Positions 33,681-46,479 of a DNA stretch of 64,000 nucleotides are shown here, piece after piece. A model generated the notes under the pieces. It saw only the letters and a program-made list of their open reading frames with translations, had not been told where the DNA came from and did no database searches. Source of the DNA: Pseudopyrenochaeta lycopersici (lineage: Eukaryota; Ascomycota; Dothideomycetes; Pleosporales; Pseudopyrenochaetaceae); contig NHZP01000009.1 of NCBI GenBank assembly GCA_003313425.1, forward strand, positions 124,001 to 188,000, written 5' to 3'. Every line of letters starts with the position of its first letter. Position 1 is the stretch's first letter. The position numbers and the translations under genes were made by a program.

Positions 33681-35648
33681 CTAGGTCTTGAGGGCGCCAG
33701 TCGTCGACATCTTCTTTCGGAGATGGTTCTTGTACTCGCCGATACTACCGTCCCATCGTCGCACGGTCTTGTGTTCGCAAACCATGATATCCTTCGCAAT
33801 CTTGTCGAGCAATCTATCAAGAAATTAGCAAACTGATTCAGGACCATCACAAGAGGAATTGAACATACCGGAAGTCGTGAGAAACAACAACAACACCACC
33901 GCTGAAGGCGTTGATAGCATCTGCCAAACTGTCAATAGTAGGGATATCGAGACCGTTGGTCGGTTCGTCCAGCAGCAACATGTTGGGGCCTTCAATAGCC
34001 AACAGGGCAAACACGATACGACTTTTCTGGCCATCGGACAAGGTCGCCATCTTCGCCGTCTGGCCTTCACCAGTCATACCATAGCGACCCAGCTGTTGAC
34101 GCCAGTACTGGTAGTCTTGGCTGATGTGGGAGAACTTGTCACGGACAAAGTCAAGAGCGGACTTGGTAAGGTCGAGTTGTTCGGCCGAGTGCTGGCTGTA
34201 CACACCAAGCTTCAAGTGGGTATGGCGCGAGACAACACCAGATGTGGGGCTGAGCTTGCCAGTGAAAATGTTGAGCAGGGTCGACTTGCCGACACCGTTG
34301 GGGCCGACGAGCGCTGTTCGCGAGTCCATGTCGACACCAAAGTCGAGGTTCTCATACAAGTTGTCCTTCTTCTCGCCAGAGTAAGAGAAAGTGACATCAT
34401 CAAGCGACAAGACAGGTGGCGGCAGCTTCTCGACATCGGCGAAACGGAAAGTGAAGACTCGGTCAGCGACGACAGGCTCGATCAGACCATCTGCCTCCAT
34501 CTTATCCAGGATCTTCTGGCGAGATTTGGCTTGCCTGACCAAGTTGGCATATGTACCGGCGGAGGCAATGAATTTCTTGATGTGCTTGATTTCGTCCTGC
34601 TGCTTCTCGTAGGCCTTGGTCTGGTTGACCTCCTGCTCGGTTCGGGTCTTGATGTAAGTGTCATAATTACCGCCGTAGTAGAGGAGCTTCTTCATGCGCA
34701 TGTCGATCATGTTTGTGCAGACGCCGTTTAAGAAATCCATGGAGTGGGACACAAGGATCAGTGTGCGATCCCACTGCTTCATGTACTCCTCCAGCCACAC
34801 ACAGGCCTCCAAATCCAAATGGGCAGTTGGGTCGTCGAGCAGCAGAAGCGCTGGCTTGACGAACAGAGCCTTGCCGAGCGCTACACGCATACGCCATCCA
34901 CCAGACATATCCTTTGTCTTCTTGTTGATGGTGGTCTTGTTGAAGCCAAGACCGGTGAGGATGAGGGAGGCGCGGGTGTGGAAGGTGGAGGGATCCATGC
35001 TCTCTTGACGCTGTTGATGAATCAGTGCCGTCTCTGTCAAATGGCTCGGCGGATACATACCTCGTAGATGTCGTCTAGCAGAGGGCTCTCGGGGCCATCC
35101 TTCTCAAGAATTTCTTCTGCCAGCTTCTCCAGACGAGCCAGCTCGTTCTCAGCCTCGCGCACAACCCACTCCAAGGCGCCCAACTCGGTCTTGGGTGCGC
35201 CCTGGTTCAGCAGGTAGATATCGATGTGATCAGGGAAGGGGAATTCGCGCTTGTCGATGGCCTTGAGGAGGGTCGTCTTTCCGCAACCGTTCTCGCCCAG
35301 CAAGCCGTATCGTCGGCCATAGTTGATTTCGATGGTGGCGTCGTTGAAGAGTACTCGTCCGTGGAAGACGAGCGAGGCGGAGATGATCTTGACGTCGCGA
35401 GATTGCTCGAGCGAGGCGAGCACGCCGGTTGTGACGCGGTCGGACAGACCATGCTTGTCTTCCTGCATGGTGAGCTTCTGGACCTCCTCGTTGAGTTCGA
35501 GATCCTCGCCATCGTCGCCGTTTACAGAGTTTGCCTTGGACGCAACTCTCGAGTTGGCCTTTGACGAAAGCCGGGAGGCTGTCGTCTTCTTGGGCTTATC
35601 TTCGGCGGCACGCTTGGCCTGGCGGGCAGCTTTTGATGCGGAGACCAT
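33681..35648 (-). CDS. ARB1: ABC-F ATPase Arb1 (ribosome biogenesis)
   Basis: Exons 35648-35061, 35010-33869 and 33813-33681 give 620 aa (yeast Arb1 is 610). The basic, Lys/Ala-rich N-terminus ([17 protein letters not shown]) is followed by two ABC domains without membrane segments. First: [14 protein letters not shown] (about residue 115), signature [15 protein letters not shown], Walker [14 protein letters not shown]. Second: [14 protein letters not shown], signature [15 protein letters not shown], Walker [13 protein letters not shown] and VSHDFR. The first Walker B reads DDPT, not DEPT, and Asn is replaced by Ala in DPTAHLD; the second site is canonical. Arb1 shuttles between nucleus and cytosol and is needed for 40S and 60S maturation. 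The very short last exon restores [19 protein letters not shown], expected at the C-terminus. Confidence 0.95.
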
Positions 35649-36419
35649 ATTGTCTTGCTGGTGGGAGGATTATTCGGGGTGGTGGAGGGAAAGGACGAAT
35701 TTTTTGAAGTGTTGGATCAACGTCAGTCTGTGACCCCGCTAAGCCCACTCTTATCGATAGTGGGAAATGCGCGTCTGAGAAATTTGGTCGGGCAGACACA
35801 GCACTCGATGATGGCAAACGAGTGGAGTGTAGATTTTGTAGAAAGCAGTGTCGAGAGGAGGAGCCAGAAAGTAGGAGGAGCGAAAAGCCGGTCAGCCAAA
35901 CAACAATGAATGCCGCCAGTGAGACCCAAAGCCCATTTTTCTTTCTGTGGCGAAGCCGGCGCACGGCCAATGACGGCTTCCCCACGCATCATAGGGCAGG
36001 TAGGGCGCTGACAACTCGGCCCTGCGTGTATCGCCAGAGCGACATCACGCTCAACAATGAACAGAACAGCGTCTTGCAAAGTTGAGGCTGGTGAAAATCT
36101 TTCATTTGCCCTTTGCGTTCGAGAACTACATCAAGCATGACTCCAGATTTCGCTCTGTGGAGCAGCAACGCACTTTTTCCTTGGTGTGTTCCTGACTTCC
36201 TTCATCAGCTCCAATGCACTGCAAAGCCAGCTGCGTTGAACAAAATAATGCGAAACGCAGAGACGTGTAGATTGCTTTCATGCTGATATGCCTGAGACAT
36301 ATTTGGGCAGGATTGTGTCCTGTCGCAGTGCTGAGACAATCGCATTGCGCTCCTCGGAAATGTCATGTATCTTCGTTAGCGTTATCTATTGCTATGTTCG
36401 ACAGCGATAACGCCCACAA
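35649..36419. other. Intergenic between ARB1 and the HPP gene
   Basis: 771 bp upstream of ARB1. Short frames only; no support for a gene. Confidence 0.55.
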
Positions 36420-37498
36420 CTAAATACCAGAGTGGCTGCTCCCACTATGGCTTCTTTCACAATCGCCTAGTTCGCTTCTGCTAGGTACTACAGTACACTC
36501 TGTGCTGCTTCGTCCGCTGCTCGAGCCTGTGTCCAAGTCTTTTCCTTCTCCCTGGATACCATCCCTTTCGTCAACTCTCTTCTTCAATCTTCTTCTTAGC
36601 TTTTCAATTAACTCTGCCTCTTCCTTGTTCAAGCTCAAGTCGTCTGGTAATATGACTTCCCCCCCTGTAATTTTTATTTGCTCGTCGTCCTGATCGTATC
36701 TCTGCTGCACCTCGCTCTCCTTCCTCTCCAACCCACCCCGTGCGTCTGGTACCGTCTCCTCATCCTCCCTCCTCGCTCTTCTGATATCTAGTGGCGTCCA
36801 CCAATATACTGGAAATTGCCTTTGGATATTATTGATCACCAAACCAACAATCAACATCAACGTCGTGCCCCACATCACCAATCCGACAAAATACCATCCC
36901 ATTGCTATAATGGCGGGTTCTGTAGCAGCGAGCACGGCGGACGCACCGCCTGGTGGATGAACCGTGCCAGTCAATAGCATGACGGCGGAAGCAATACTGC
37001 ACGACACAGCCCCTGCTATCCATTTTATCGAATCATAGTCTGAGTGGTACTGGAAGAGTTTGGATATCCCAACGCCGATGAGAGCAGAAAAAGTGTGGCC
37101 TAGGAGTGCATTGCGTGGTTGACCAAGTGGTGATCGTACCGCGTTGTATTCAAGAATTGCTGAGGCTCCCTGCAGACGCAACGTCAGCAACACATCTCAT
37201 GCTCACACACGAGAACAGAAAGACTTACGAATGATGCGATCAACGCTGGAGGACTATGCCATTGTATACTTTGTGTGTTATTAAAGACGGCGGCTACCAC
37301 TGCCAACCCACAGAATGCGCCAAGCAACGACCAAAAAGCCCCAAGAACATTTCCAACATCTTGCTGCTTCGACCTTCTATACCCCAAGAATCTCGAGACC
37401 CCCGGGGGAAGTTTGTGTAAGGGCGACGGAGGTATGACACGGTTGAGGTATCGATCCAAATCCAGGTCCCAGGCCCGACTTCTCTCGAGAATCCCCAT
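36420..37498 (-). CDS. HPP-family integral membrane protein
   Basis: Exons 37498-37229 and 37169-36420 give 339 aa. The HPP domain contributes four predicted membrane segments (FWSLLGAFCGLAVVAAVF; ALIASFGASAILEY; IAGAVSCSIASAVMLLTGTVHPPGGASAVLA; MGWYFVGLVMWGTTLMLIVGLVI). The family-naming motif HPPGGA is intact, as is PLGQPRNALLGHTFSALIGV. The C-terminal about 120 aa are cytosolic, charged and Ser-rich. Characterised cyanobacterial and plant members are nitrite transporters of plastid envelopes; the fungal role is unknown, so transport is inference. The N-terminal 60 aa precede TM1 and carry no clear targeting signal. Normal length for fungal homologues. Confidence 0.9.
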
Positions 37499-38519
37499 TG
37501 TCAATAGACAAAGCACCAATAGTCTATGATCTACTTCACCAAGGAACAAGAACTGCCTATGTAACAGCAGGGACGGCCCGTCCTTTTACACAAGAACGCC
37601 TCCCGCACCGTCATGACCCAGGCACGGTCGTAACGGCACTTATTGCGCCATTTCGGTTCCGAGCCAAAACCACACACATACGCACTTGACACAGTAAGGC
37701 CCCTCTCTCCTACTCCATACTATGGAATTATTATTACACACTCCCAGGGGCAGCCAACAAAGAAACTTTGTCGTGCTGTAGCGCGAGAACCCAGCCGATG
37801 ACGATCTACGTATAGTCGCTCTTGCTTTACGTAAAATTACGTACAACGAACCTATACTAACAGCGCTTCTCCTCGGGTCCTGGCGCGCTTTTGTATATAC
37901 ACTTGTATGACGCCCGGAGATACTGGCGCAAGTGTGTTCCTGCGTTTTGCAGGTGACTACACTCAATACATGGGCTTATTTGCATCGTCTGGCTATGCAG
38001 AGTTTTTGAGGACGGCAATGATGTTAGCCGGCACACACGGCAGACTGCTCAGTTTCTGTTCGTGGAAGAGATGCGGGTGAGATTTTCACAGGCTACCATG
38101 TCCTGTTGTAGCGATGGAGTGCGCATAACTATGCTGCAGCCATCATCTTGAGGGCACCGGGCTCACAGTGAGGTTGACCGCAAATCCGGGGTAAGAACTT
38201 CACGATCAACGTCATTTGCTTGGCTCCCGCCCGTGCCGCGGCGCGCTGGAGCCCGCTTACATGAACATTGAAAGTCAGGCTTAGTATATGAAAATTTTGC
38301 GAGATCCATTTCTACAGTCGTAATACTACTTGAAACTCCGCATGCTCTGCCCCTGCGTCATGAATGTGGAGTCATTTCTTTCTTCCGATCCCACATCGCT
38401 ACCAGAAACGACCACGATGCGCCGAGCGAAAGCCTCAAAGCAGTTTCCCCATGACAACTCCGTTTTTCACATGACCCATGATACATTTCACCGTTCAAGC
38501 ACATCGAACGACTTCACGG
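37499..38519. other. Intergenic between the HPP gene and RAD16
   Basis: About 1 kb: the upstream region of the HPP gene and the 3' side of RAD16. No recognisable gene; frames shorter than 110 aa without motifs. Confidence 0.55.
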
Positions 38520-41500
38520 CTAAGTACCGCGGAACAGGAATTGCAAGTCCTCCGGGCTCAAACGATCCATAGCGACCTTGTCGTTATTGACCGTACCCGC
38601 AATCATAGCCGCCTTCTTCTCCTGAAGCGCTACCATACGAGACTCCACACTGTCTTCGATACAGAGACGAGTTATAACGCAAGGTCGCTTCTGGCCAATG
38701 CGATGACAGCGGTCAGCCGATTGCCACTCAGCCGCTGGGTTCCACCACCTAGATATGTGTTAGCAAGCATGATTGATTATTAGGGAAGAAGCAAACTTAC
38801 GGGTCAACGATGAAAACTCTAGAGGCTTCCGTCAAGTTGAGAGCGACACCACCAGCTTTCAACGAGACGAGAAAGACTTCAACATCCGGGTTGGTCATGA
38901 AGTGATCAATGCTCTTCTGCCGCTGAGCAGGAGTCATGCTTCCGTCCAACATGACCGTGTTGAACCCGGCTCGACGAAGACGCCACTCGATGAGCTGCAA
39001 CATGGATGTGAATTGGCTAAAAACGATAGACTTCAAAGTTTGCTTCTTGCTGCGAAGCTTGTAGAGATCGTAAACCAACATCTCAATCTTGGTGGACGAT
39101 GTCCAATTCTCCATCTTGATTCGGTTAATGATGGAGGTTTTCTTGACCGAGTCTTCGTCTTGCTCCAGCTCTGGCTGCTCAAAATCGATCGAAAGAGCGA
39201 TGTGGCAGCGGGGACAATCTGCTTCGGTTCCAGAGGCCTCACACGTATCCATGAAATCTTTGATGCATGCGCGGCAGAACTCATGGCGACAGTGAGAGCG
39301 GACTGCATCCTCAGCAGGCTCGTCACAGATGTTGCACACATACACGTTTCCGCTACCTTCAGCAGCATTCTTTTTTAGAAGCAGATCAGGGTGGTTCGCA
39401 ACTTGACGCATTTGCATGATCAAGCCGAAGATGTTGGCGTAGTTGTTGAGCATAACACCCTGAGCAACATATGTATCGAACTTGCGAGACGAGTTGGACA
39501 TGATAGACGTTGAGAAGTCGCGCTCCACCTCGCTGAAGAACTCATTGTGGATGATGATGTCTTTCATCGGAAGTTCCATAGAGTTGGTGTGATCCCGCTT
39601 CATGCGACGCAGCATGATTCGAGCGGTAATCATGTGCAGCTTCGTCAAGGCCTCTTCTCGAAGCTCCACATCGTCACCGGTGATAGGATTGAGTAACTCT
39701 TGGTTGAACACAGAAATGTGCTCAGATGCACCATGGTTACAAGCGACACACATGTGATCATCATCAGTAGCCCAATGCAATTTCTCGCAGTCGCAGGAAC
39801 GGCAGAAGTAGTCTGCGAAGGGCCGAACCTCCAGGAAGCGGAGGAGCGAGAAGAATTCGCCGATACGGTTCTGCACTGGTGTGCCAGATAAGCACCACTT
39901 ATATGTACCCGTCAATGCAAAGCAGGCCTTAGCTACACCTGTCGTGCGTGACTTGATACTATGTGCCTCATCGAGGATTAGGCGGTGGTAGTGAATGGTG
40001 TGAAGTGGCGAAGCTTCCTTGATGATGTCCTCGCCGCGGGACCAGCCCTTCATTTCTTTGCGATGCAAAGACTCCAGGCTGTTGTATGAGACCATGATGA
40101 CATCGTAGCTCTTCAGCTCCTTAATAGTCATCCTTTTGCATTTAGCATTCGTGCCGTGGTACACCAAGACTTTGAGCTTATTGTCTGTATACTCGCGGAT
40201 CTCGTTTGTCCATTGCATGAGAGCTACCGGTGGAACACAAACAAGTGTGGGTTGTTTCGCAGGGTAGTCTGACATAATAAGCGATACGGCCTGAATTGTC
40301 TTGCCCATACCCATCTCATCCCCAAGAAGGCCACCTTTATAATGGGTCTGCTCTTGACGCACCATCCAGCTGAGACCCTCGAGTTGAAACGGTTTCAATC
40401 GTCTGCTGATAGACTCCGGTTGTTCAGCCTTCTGCACCTCCAAAACTGGGATTTTTTGTAGATCATCCCACATGGAGCGCAACTTTGGGTGCTGTTGCTC
40501 TGCGCGCTCGCGGTTCATGGCACGTTTCCGCTCCCATTTATCCTCAATGTGTGCAAATCTCGCACGACGCTGCGCGCCTTCTCTCTGCTCAGCGACTGTG
40601 AGCTTCTTCTTGCCTCGTGCCGACTTGGTGACCTTGGCTGCCATCTTTTTCAGGCGGGCACTCGCTACCTTTAGGGGCTCTTCTTCGCTGTCGCTTGCGA
40701 TCGGAGTATCAAGATCATCAAGTAAGGACTCCAAATCATCGGCGGCATCTGGTTGAAATTCTCCACCGTCCGACCCTTCGTCGTCCAAGAAGTCATCTTC
40801 TGTAAAACGACCCAACTTCTTAGCGCTGGAGCGAGCCGAGCGATTGCGGCCTTTTGGTAGGGCTACAGCTTTAGCTTTGCCCTTACCTTTGTACAGTGTT
40901 GGCAAAACGGCCTCGCTGAGTAGTGAATCCGCGTCGTCACTGAAGGCTTCCTCGGCCCTAGCTTTCCCTTTGCCCTTACTTGTGTATGTCGTAGCCTTCT
41001 TCTTCGACAAGGATATCAAAGATTCGTCGACAGAAGACAGGTCTTCATCATCCACGTCTTCAGTCTTCTGGCGCTTGCTGAGACGTTCTTGCTCCTCCTC
41101 GTCTTCGATCTGCATCTGCAAAGCGATCTCGGCATCCATGTCGATCACATCGTCGTCTTCTTCTGAGTCCAGTACAGATCTGCGCGCTCGCTTGTGTGAA
41201 GAGGATGTGCTCCGAGATAAAGGTGCAGCCTTGGTCGTGGCTGTGTTGGCGGGCATCTTACCGCGGCGAACGGAAAGAGCTGGGGTGGTCGAGATACTCG
41301 TTCCTGGAGTTTCATAGTCTGAGTTATCCAGTGAAGGAGAGCCATTCGAGCTTTCCTGCCCTGTTCGCTGCGCACTTGTTCCGGAATTTCTTCCGCGAGT
41401 AAGAGGGAAATTCTTTGAGCTCCTGGCGGGTATCGACACTGCCTTGAGAACTCGTCTAATATTCGCAGGTTTCTCAAGGGGTGCAATCTCGATTGTGTTA

Positions 41501-41756
41501 TTCTCGTTGTCGGAGGAGTTCGGTACGAATGTACGAGAGGAGCGAGTCCGCTTCTGGTTGTGGCGAAGGCTAGCCATGGATGAATCACCTGGGGAAGCTG
41601 TAACTGGGTCAGCACTTAAATCACGGTACAAAGCACTCTGACAATGGCATAGTGAAAGAATTGAAGGATAGACATACTAGTTGCTGACGCTGGTGAAGTG
41701 GTGGAAGCGACTTCACTTGTAAGGGCTGATTTGCGGGTTGTTCGCCGTGGCGCCAT
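38520..41756 (-). CDS. RAD16: SNF2/RING DNA repair ATPase Rad16
   Basis: Exons 41756-41678, 41597-38801 and 38748-38520 give 1034 aa. The start [15 protein letters not shown] comes from a first exon joined by an 80-nt intron (GTATGT...TTACAG). The N-terminal 380 aa are Ser/acidic-rich. Then: SNF2 ATPase lobe with [13 protein letters not shown] (about 453) and DEAH (about 570), a C4-type zinc stretch [12 protein letters not shown]...MCVACNHG, a C3HC4 RING ([12 protein letters not shown]...[11 protein letters not shown]...CPRCH, about 781-830) and helicase C lobe ending [22 protein letters not shown]. The C-terminus [13 protein letters not shown] closes in the last exon. Rad16 with Rad7 acts in global-genome nucleotide excision repair of silent chromatin and as an Elongin-cullin E3. 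The RING inside the helicase separates it from Rad5 and transcription-type remodelers. Confidence 0.95.
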
Positions 41757-43864
41757 GGCTTGAAAATAATTGCGGTCCGGAAACGCAGGTGCGACTACTG
41801 ACGACAATCGAAAAACGAGCTGCGTGACGACGAAAAAAAGAAGACAAGATGAAAGAAAGCGAGACGGAAGGGTGAAAGTATGAGATCCCACTAGCCTGTC
41901 GACGTGATCTGAGTGCAAGATCTACCCCTGGCCATTCGCGTTGCCGAGCGATAGCCCGCGTCGACTTGTCGCGCTCTCACGCCTTCGGTGGCAAATCCGG
42001 GGAAACCTTCGAGATGCCGCGAAGGAACAAGGACGAACGGAAAATTTTGTATTAAGATTGATTGCGAAGCGTGCGAATCATTAGACAAAGCTTCACAGCC
42101 CATGACACGGTGAGGGGGAGGATGTGACGCGTCTCCAGGCAGCAGACCGCGAAACCACGTGATCACTTTAGATAAGGAGTTCTGGGATTGTGCGACGACG
42201 ATCATTCATTAGAGACACTCTAAAAATAGTTGCTCAACTCCAACAGCGACGTCCAGATCGTACTCATTTATTGTACTCAATGAGTATGTACTTGGCGAAC
42301 TTGTGAAGAGTGATGGCCGACGTATTTCTGTTCGTTTCTAGACGCTGCATAATTTTCTCTTGCGAAATGTAAAACATCTCTGCGCTCTTGCTCTTTGCTC
42401 TTTACATATCAGCGTTCGTTGCTCGCCTGGTTCGTCCACGCAGTTCAGATTCTCTTTAATGTTTGACCTTCACTTCTTGCAAATTGTATTTTTGGTCGCC
42501 CAGCACAGCTGTCTCGACAACAGGCATGTTCCGACCACTATACTCCAATGTGTTGAGCATCATGTCGGATATAAGGCTACTAGCCCTTTGAGCACCGCTC
42601 TGTCGTACACAACAGGATAACAGTACTTTGATGAGATATGTTAGTCTTCTTGATAGTAACGGTCTGATGGAATCACAACATGCGCATAATTTCGATGTCT
42701 TAATCCATCGTGTTTTCAATAACGCAGGTATTCCAACCACAGTATCATAAGGCGCGTTATGAATTCGTAGCAACCTCAAGAAGAACGCAGTTTCCTGTTA
42801 CCTATAGTGCAATCTGGAATTCTCAGCTTATAGCCCAGTCTACCATGACACCAATAAAACTAGAAGACGCAGTAGCGTCAAGATTATAATTGTCTTTGTC
42901 ATCCTAATGGACCAGGCGAATTGAACTGCAGAATGCGCTGAACTCGATTTTTACCTATGGTTCTTTGATACTTGCTGCTTCGTCTTCTTAACTATACCAC
43001 TACAAGTCCTTTAAAATACTCCGAACACGAGGTTTACATTCACCCACTTAGTGAGAGGTGTTGTCTGAGTCTTAAAGCGCATGAAGCATCAACACCACCG
43101 ACAGCTGATATGCAAACGAATTTCCTTAGCGTTACCAGGGAAATTCGCAACAACATACATGAGCGAGTTCTTATGCTCCAGGGACACATTTTATACCCCA
43201 GGTACCCCTGCTTTAGGCATTTTGCACAAACCCAAGCTCTTACCCGGGACGCTCATTCCGGAATCATTTCATCCCTACGGGAGATCATTGTCGATGTTCG
43301 CAAAAATAGCCCCAACGACGATACAACAAGAAGGTTAAGTATAGAGACATCGAGTTTCAAAGAATTTGTAGTCCATGGATCCATTTTTCTGCTTTAATGA
43401 TAGTAGTTGTATATCCTGATATAACTTTAATCCAAGTCAAATTCCTTGGGCGATATTGTCATCGTCGACATAGCCAGGCTTTGTTCTGACAGCTATATCG
43501 CTTGGCATCTCAATTGATGCCTGTCCCCGGTCGCATGACTTACTCGAGCCTCGGTTTGTTTTGATATATTCGAATGTTGTGCGACGTTCACCCGTTGAGG
43601 TCTGCTTGCGTCAACCAACGCACGGACCCTTTGCGGGCCAAGTCCCAGAGTGGGAAGACATGACGATTCGAGACTCGGGCACTCATCCAGCCTCAACACT
43701 GCCACCATCCGCGATCGCGCCCACCTCTCGATACCGTACCTCATTCTTGGACGTCCTTCTCGACCTCGAGCTTGCAAGCAAGTTGTCTTCCGCATCGCGA
43801 CGGAAGCGCCGCACCCGATAAGCTATCCGCCTCCGAGCAATTCCGAAGCTACAAGTCGCCCACC
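41757..43864. other. Long intergenic region, AT-rich in the middle
   Basis: 2.1 kb between the divergently transcribed RAD16 and V-ATPase f genes. The part 42200-43500 is AT-rich and contains one possible relic frame (43110-43397). No RNA gene recognised. Confidence 0.5.
43110..43397 (+). pseudogene. Possible relic of a fungal 'REIRN' (2EXR/F-box-like) protein
   Basis: A 95-codon frame opens with MQTNFLSVTREIRNNIHERVL, which resembles the FLxLPREIRNxIYExVL opening of a large fungal family of small 2EXR/F-box-like proteins. The usual continuation is not visible in this frame, and the surrounding sequence is AT-rich, so this is probably a decayed fragment. It could also be chance. Confidence 0.3.
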
Positions 43865-44348
43865 ATGGTGAAGCCTGTCGTTTCTGCGATGAATGCGTGG
43901 ACATGGTACGCAAAATACATTTGTAGCCTAGGAAGGACAGTGACTGACGAACAACAGCATTGTCGTGTCCGTGTTCGCCATCGTGATCCTCTCAACCATC
44001 GGAGCGTTATTCAAAGTACGTCAACGGCGCCCTCACCATCATTACACGCATATGTTATGATGTTGTCCTTTTCAAATAGAGCGTCGGGAGCAAGCAAGCT
44101 GAATAAGAGCTAACGTATCATCCACAGTCAAACAGCGGCGTGTTGATGGGCTCTGATGAAGACCCCAAGGATGGCGGCGCAGTCGCTGGCGCAGTCTTTG
44201 GCGCAGTCTTTATATACATCGTAAGCATCATTTGAAAAGTCGTGTGTGGGGTTTACTGATTTCTTCGCAGGGCTTCTTCGTCTTCTGCGGACTGCAAGCC
44301 TTCCTGCACATGCGCGAAAGCCGACGCGGCGCGATAAGCCTGTCATGA
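43865..44348 (+). CDS. V-ATPase Vo subunit f (RNase K-like small membrane protein)
   Basis: Four short exons (43865-43905, 43958-44015, 44128-44220, 44271-44348) encode only 89 aa, easily missed by ORF finders. The protein has two membrane segments (IVVSVFAIVILSTIGALF and AVFGAVFIYIGFFVFCGLQAFL). It matches yeast YPR170W-B: KPVVSAMNAW at the N-terminus, SxxED-DPKDGGAVA in the loop, and FFVFCGxQ in TM2. That yeast protein is subunit f of the V-ATPase Vo sector, homologous to animal RNase kappa. All junctions are GT/AG and keep frame. Role: a peripheral Vo helix pair in vacuolar/endosomal proton pumping; its precise function is unsettled. Divergent from RAD16 and convergent with ELP3. Confidence 0.88.
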
Positions 44349-44692
44349 TCACCAAGGATGGAGACTACACATTAGAATCGTAATACAGGGTCAAGGTATT
44401 GAACAAATGACAATTCCTTGTGAAATGTACAATGGGCGAGTCTGCGAGTGCAGCTTTTGTAAAGTAGCTGCGTCTGTTGGGAACCAAGAGAAGATTTGTG
44501 CAATGCAGACCACAGCATACGGCGTTTCGGGAATGGTATACAAGCTTTGCTTGCAAGAATATATTGGATTTAGCGCAATACACGATACCCGTGTAAGCTG
44601 CATCTAGCCTATGAGCGTTTAATTGTGATGCATATCTATCAGCCTAACGCCGGCAATGCATTTTCATGACCATATTTGAACAAATGTCGGAT
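44349..44692. other. Convergent intergenic region
   Basis: 344 bp between the V-ATPase f and ELP3 stop codons. Nothing recognised. Confidence 0.55.
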
Positions 44693-46479
44693 CTACCACT
44701 CCCTCTCCCATGCAGGCTCAAGCGTCTTGCTCATATATGGACCATCAAGCGAGTAGCCCAGCTTGCCATAGTAGCTCCGTACGCCGACTCCCGAAATGAC
44801 ACTAATCTTACTACTTCCATGCTCTTCCCTAGCTATACGCTCCGCCTCTTCCATCAGCAGCGTACCATAACCTTGATGTTGGAACTTTTTCGGGTCTCTG
44901 GCATGTACTGGCACAGCAGATCCGTACACGTGCAGTTCGCGTACCAGCGACGATGGTTGGCTAGTGAGCTCAGGCCGGAAGGTATGTTCTTTCGAGCATT
45001 GGCGTAGGCGAAGTAAAGCAATAAGGATATCTTGCTTTGGATCTTCGTAAGCGAGGAATGTCTCCCAGCCTCCGTTAGCCGTATAGTCTCGTCGGACCAG
45101 CTCCACTTGATCGGGACGAATCTTATGTTTGACTTCATTGATGCCGACTTCACGTGTTCGCACGTCGCGACACGTCGTGCCGAAGTCCTTCATCCTGGCC
45201 AGCGCCAGTTCTCTTAGATTGCCGTTTTCGACACCGGATGTAACAAGCGGCATTGGAATATCACGCTGCACACGATAGATTCGCGTCCATGGTGGTACTA
45301 ATGCGAGGATTCGGGCGACGATATCGATGAGGGCATTCGGTGTATAGTTCTTGTAGCGGCCTGTTCGCCAGAGCTCGTACAAGCCAGTACCGCGGATAAC
45401 AAGCGTTGGGTAGATCTTCAGTCCATCGGTCCGGAAGTCCGGGTTTGAAAAGTACTCGACGAATTGATCGAGGTCTCGCTCCATACCTACATTAGGCAGG
45501 TCAGGCATCATGTGCGAAACTACCTTGAATCCAGCATCCTTAGAGAGACAAAACGTCTTCGCGACGGCGGCCACCGTGTGCCCACGATTGGTATCTCGCG
45601 CTACATCCTCATACAGAGACTGCACTCCAATTTCGAGGCGTGTGCAGCCGTACCGTAACATTGATGATAGATGTTGATCCAGACAGTAGTCTGGCCGCGT
45701 CTCAATCGTAATACCTACACATTTGATATTACTCATCTCTCCCGCCGCGACCGCCTCGTCCACATTCTTGGTCTGATACCCTGACAGCGCATTGTGGAGT
45801 TGGCTTATGAATTCATCCCTGTAGCTTTCTGGTAGTGACATGAATGTACCGCCCATGATAATGTATTCAACTTTGTCAACGCTATGACCGAGCGATTTAA
45901 TTTGGTCAACACGGCCACGAGCCTGCTCGTACGGATCATACCGCGCTCTGATGGCACGCATTGATGTCGGTTCATATCCTGTGTAGGACTGTGTAGAGTA
46001 TTCAAAGTCTGAGTCCGGGCCACCAGGGCAGTAGACACAGATGTTGCCAGTGTAAGAGATGTGTGGACAGCGGTGCGGTTTGCACATCACTGCCACCACT
46101 GCAATGCCTGAAGAAGTTCCTGTAGGCCTCATTAGCATTTCCAAGGTCTGATGTGGCATTTTGGCTAAGACGTACGGATCGGTTTCGCAATCAACTTGGG
46201 CAAGATGTACTTCTTATAATGCTCAGGCACAGCGGCAATAATTGCAGTGAGCGGTGGCTGGCTCTTCAAGTAATGCTTCTTCGCAATTTGCCCCCTCAGA
46301 CTATTGAGATTTAAATCTTTCTTAGGCTTTGAGCCATCTGCTTGCCCTTCATAGTCCTGGATGAGTGCAGAGGCAATATCTGCGCAAGCGCGCATGTATC
46401 GCTCGTTCTCGGGTGGCAACTTGACATTCTTCGGTAGCCTCCTCTTGTGTTGCGTTTCTGTCATCGTAATGGTCGCCAT
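44693..46479 (-). CDS. ELP3: Elongator catalytic subunit Elp3 (radical SAM and acetyltransferase)
   Basis: Exons 46479-46176 and 46119-44693 give 576 aa (yeast Elp3 is 557). The radical-SAM cluster motif is [22 protein letters not shown], giving the three cluster cysteines; [25 protein letters not shown] and the [10 protein letters not shown] strand follow. The C-terminal GNAT domain begins near residue 430, with [28 protein letters not shown] and [14 protein letters not shown]. Elp3 makes the cm5 modification at wobble U34 of tRNAs in the six-subunit Elongator complex. The single intron (56 nt, GTACGT...CTACAG) interrupts [14 protein letters not shown]; this junction was chosen to restore the invariant [11 protein letters not shown]. 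Convergent with the V-ATPase f gene. Confidence 0.97.
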
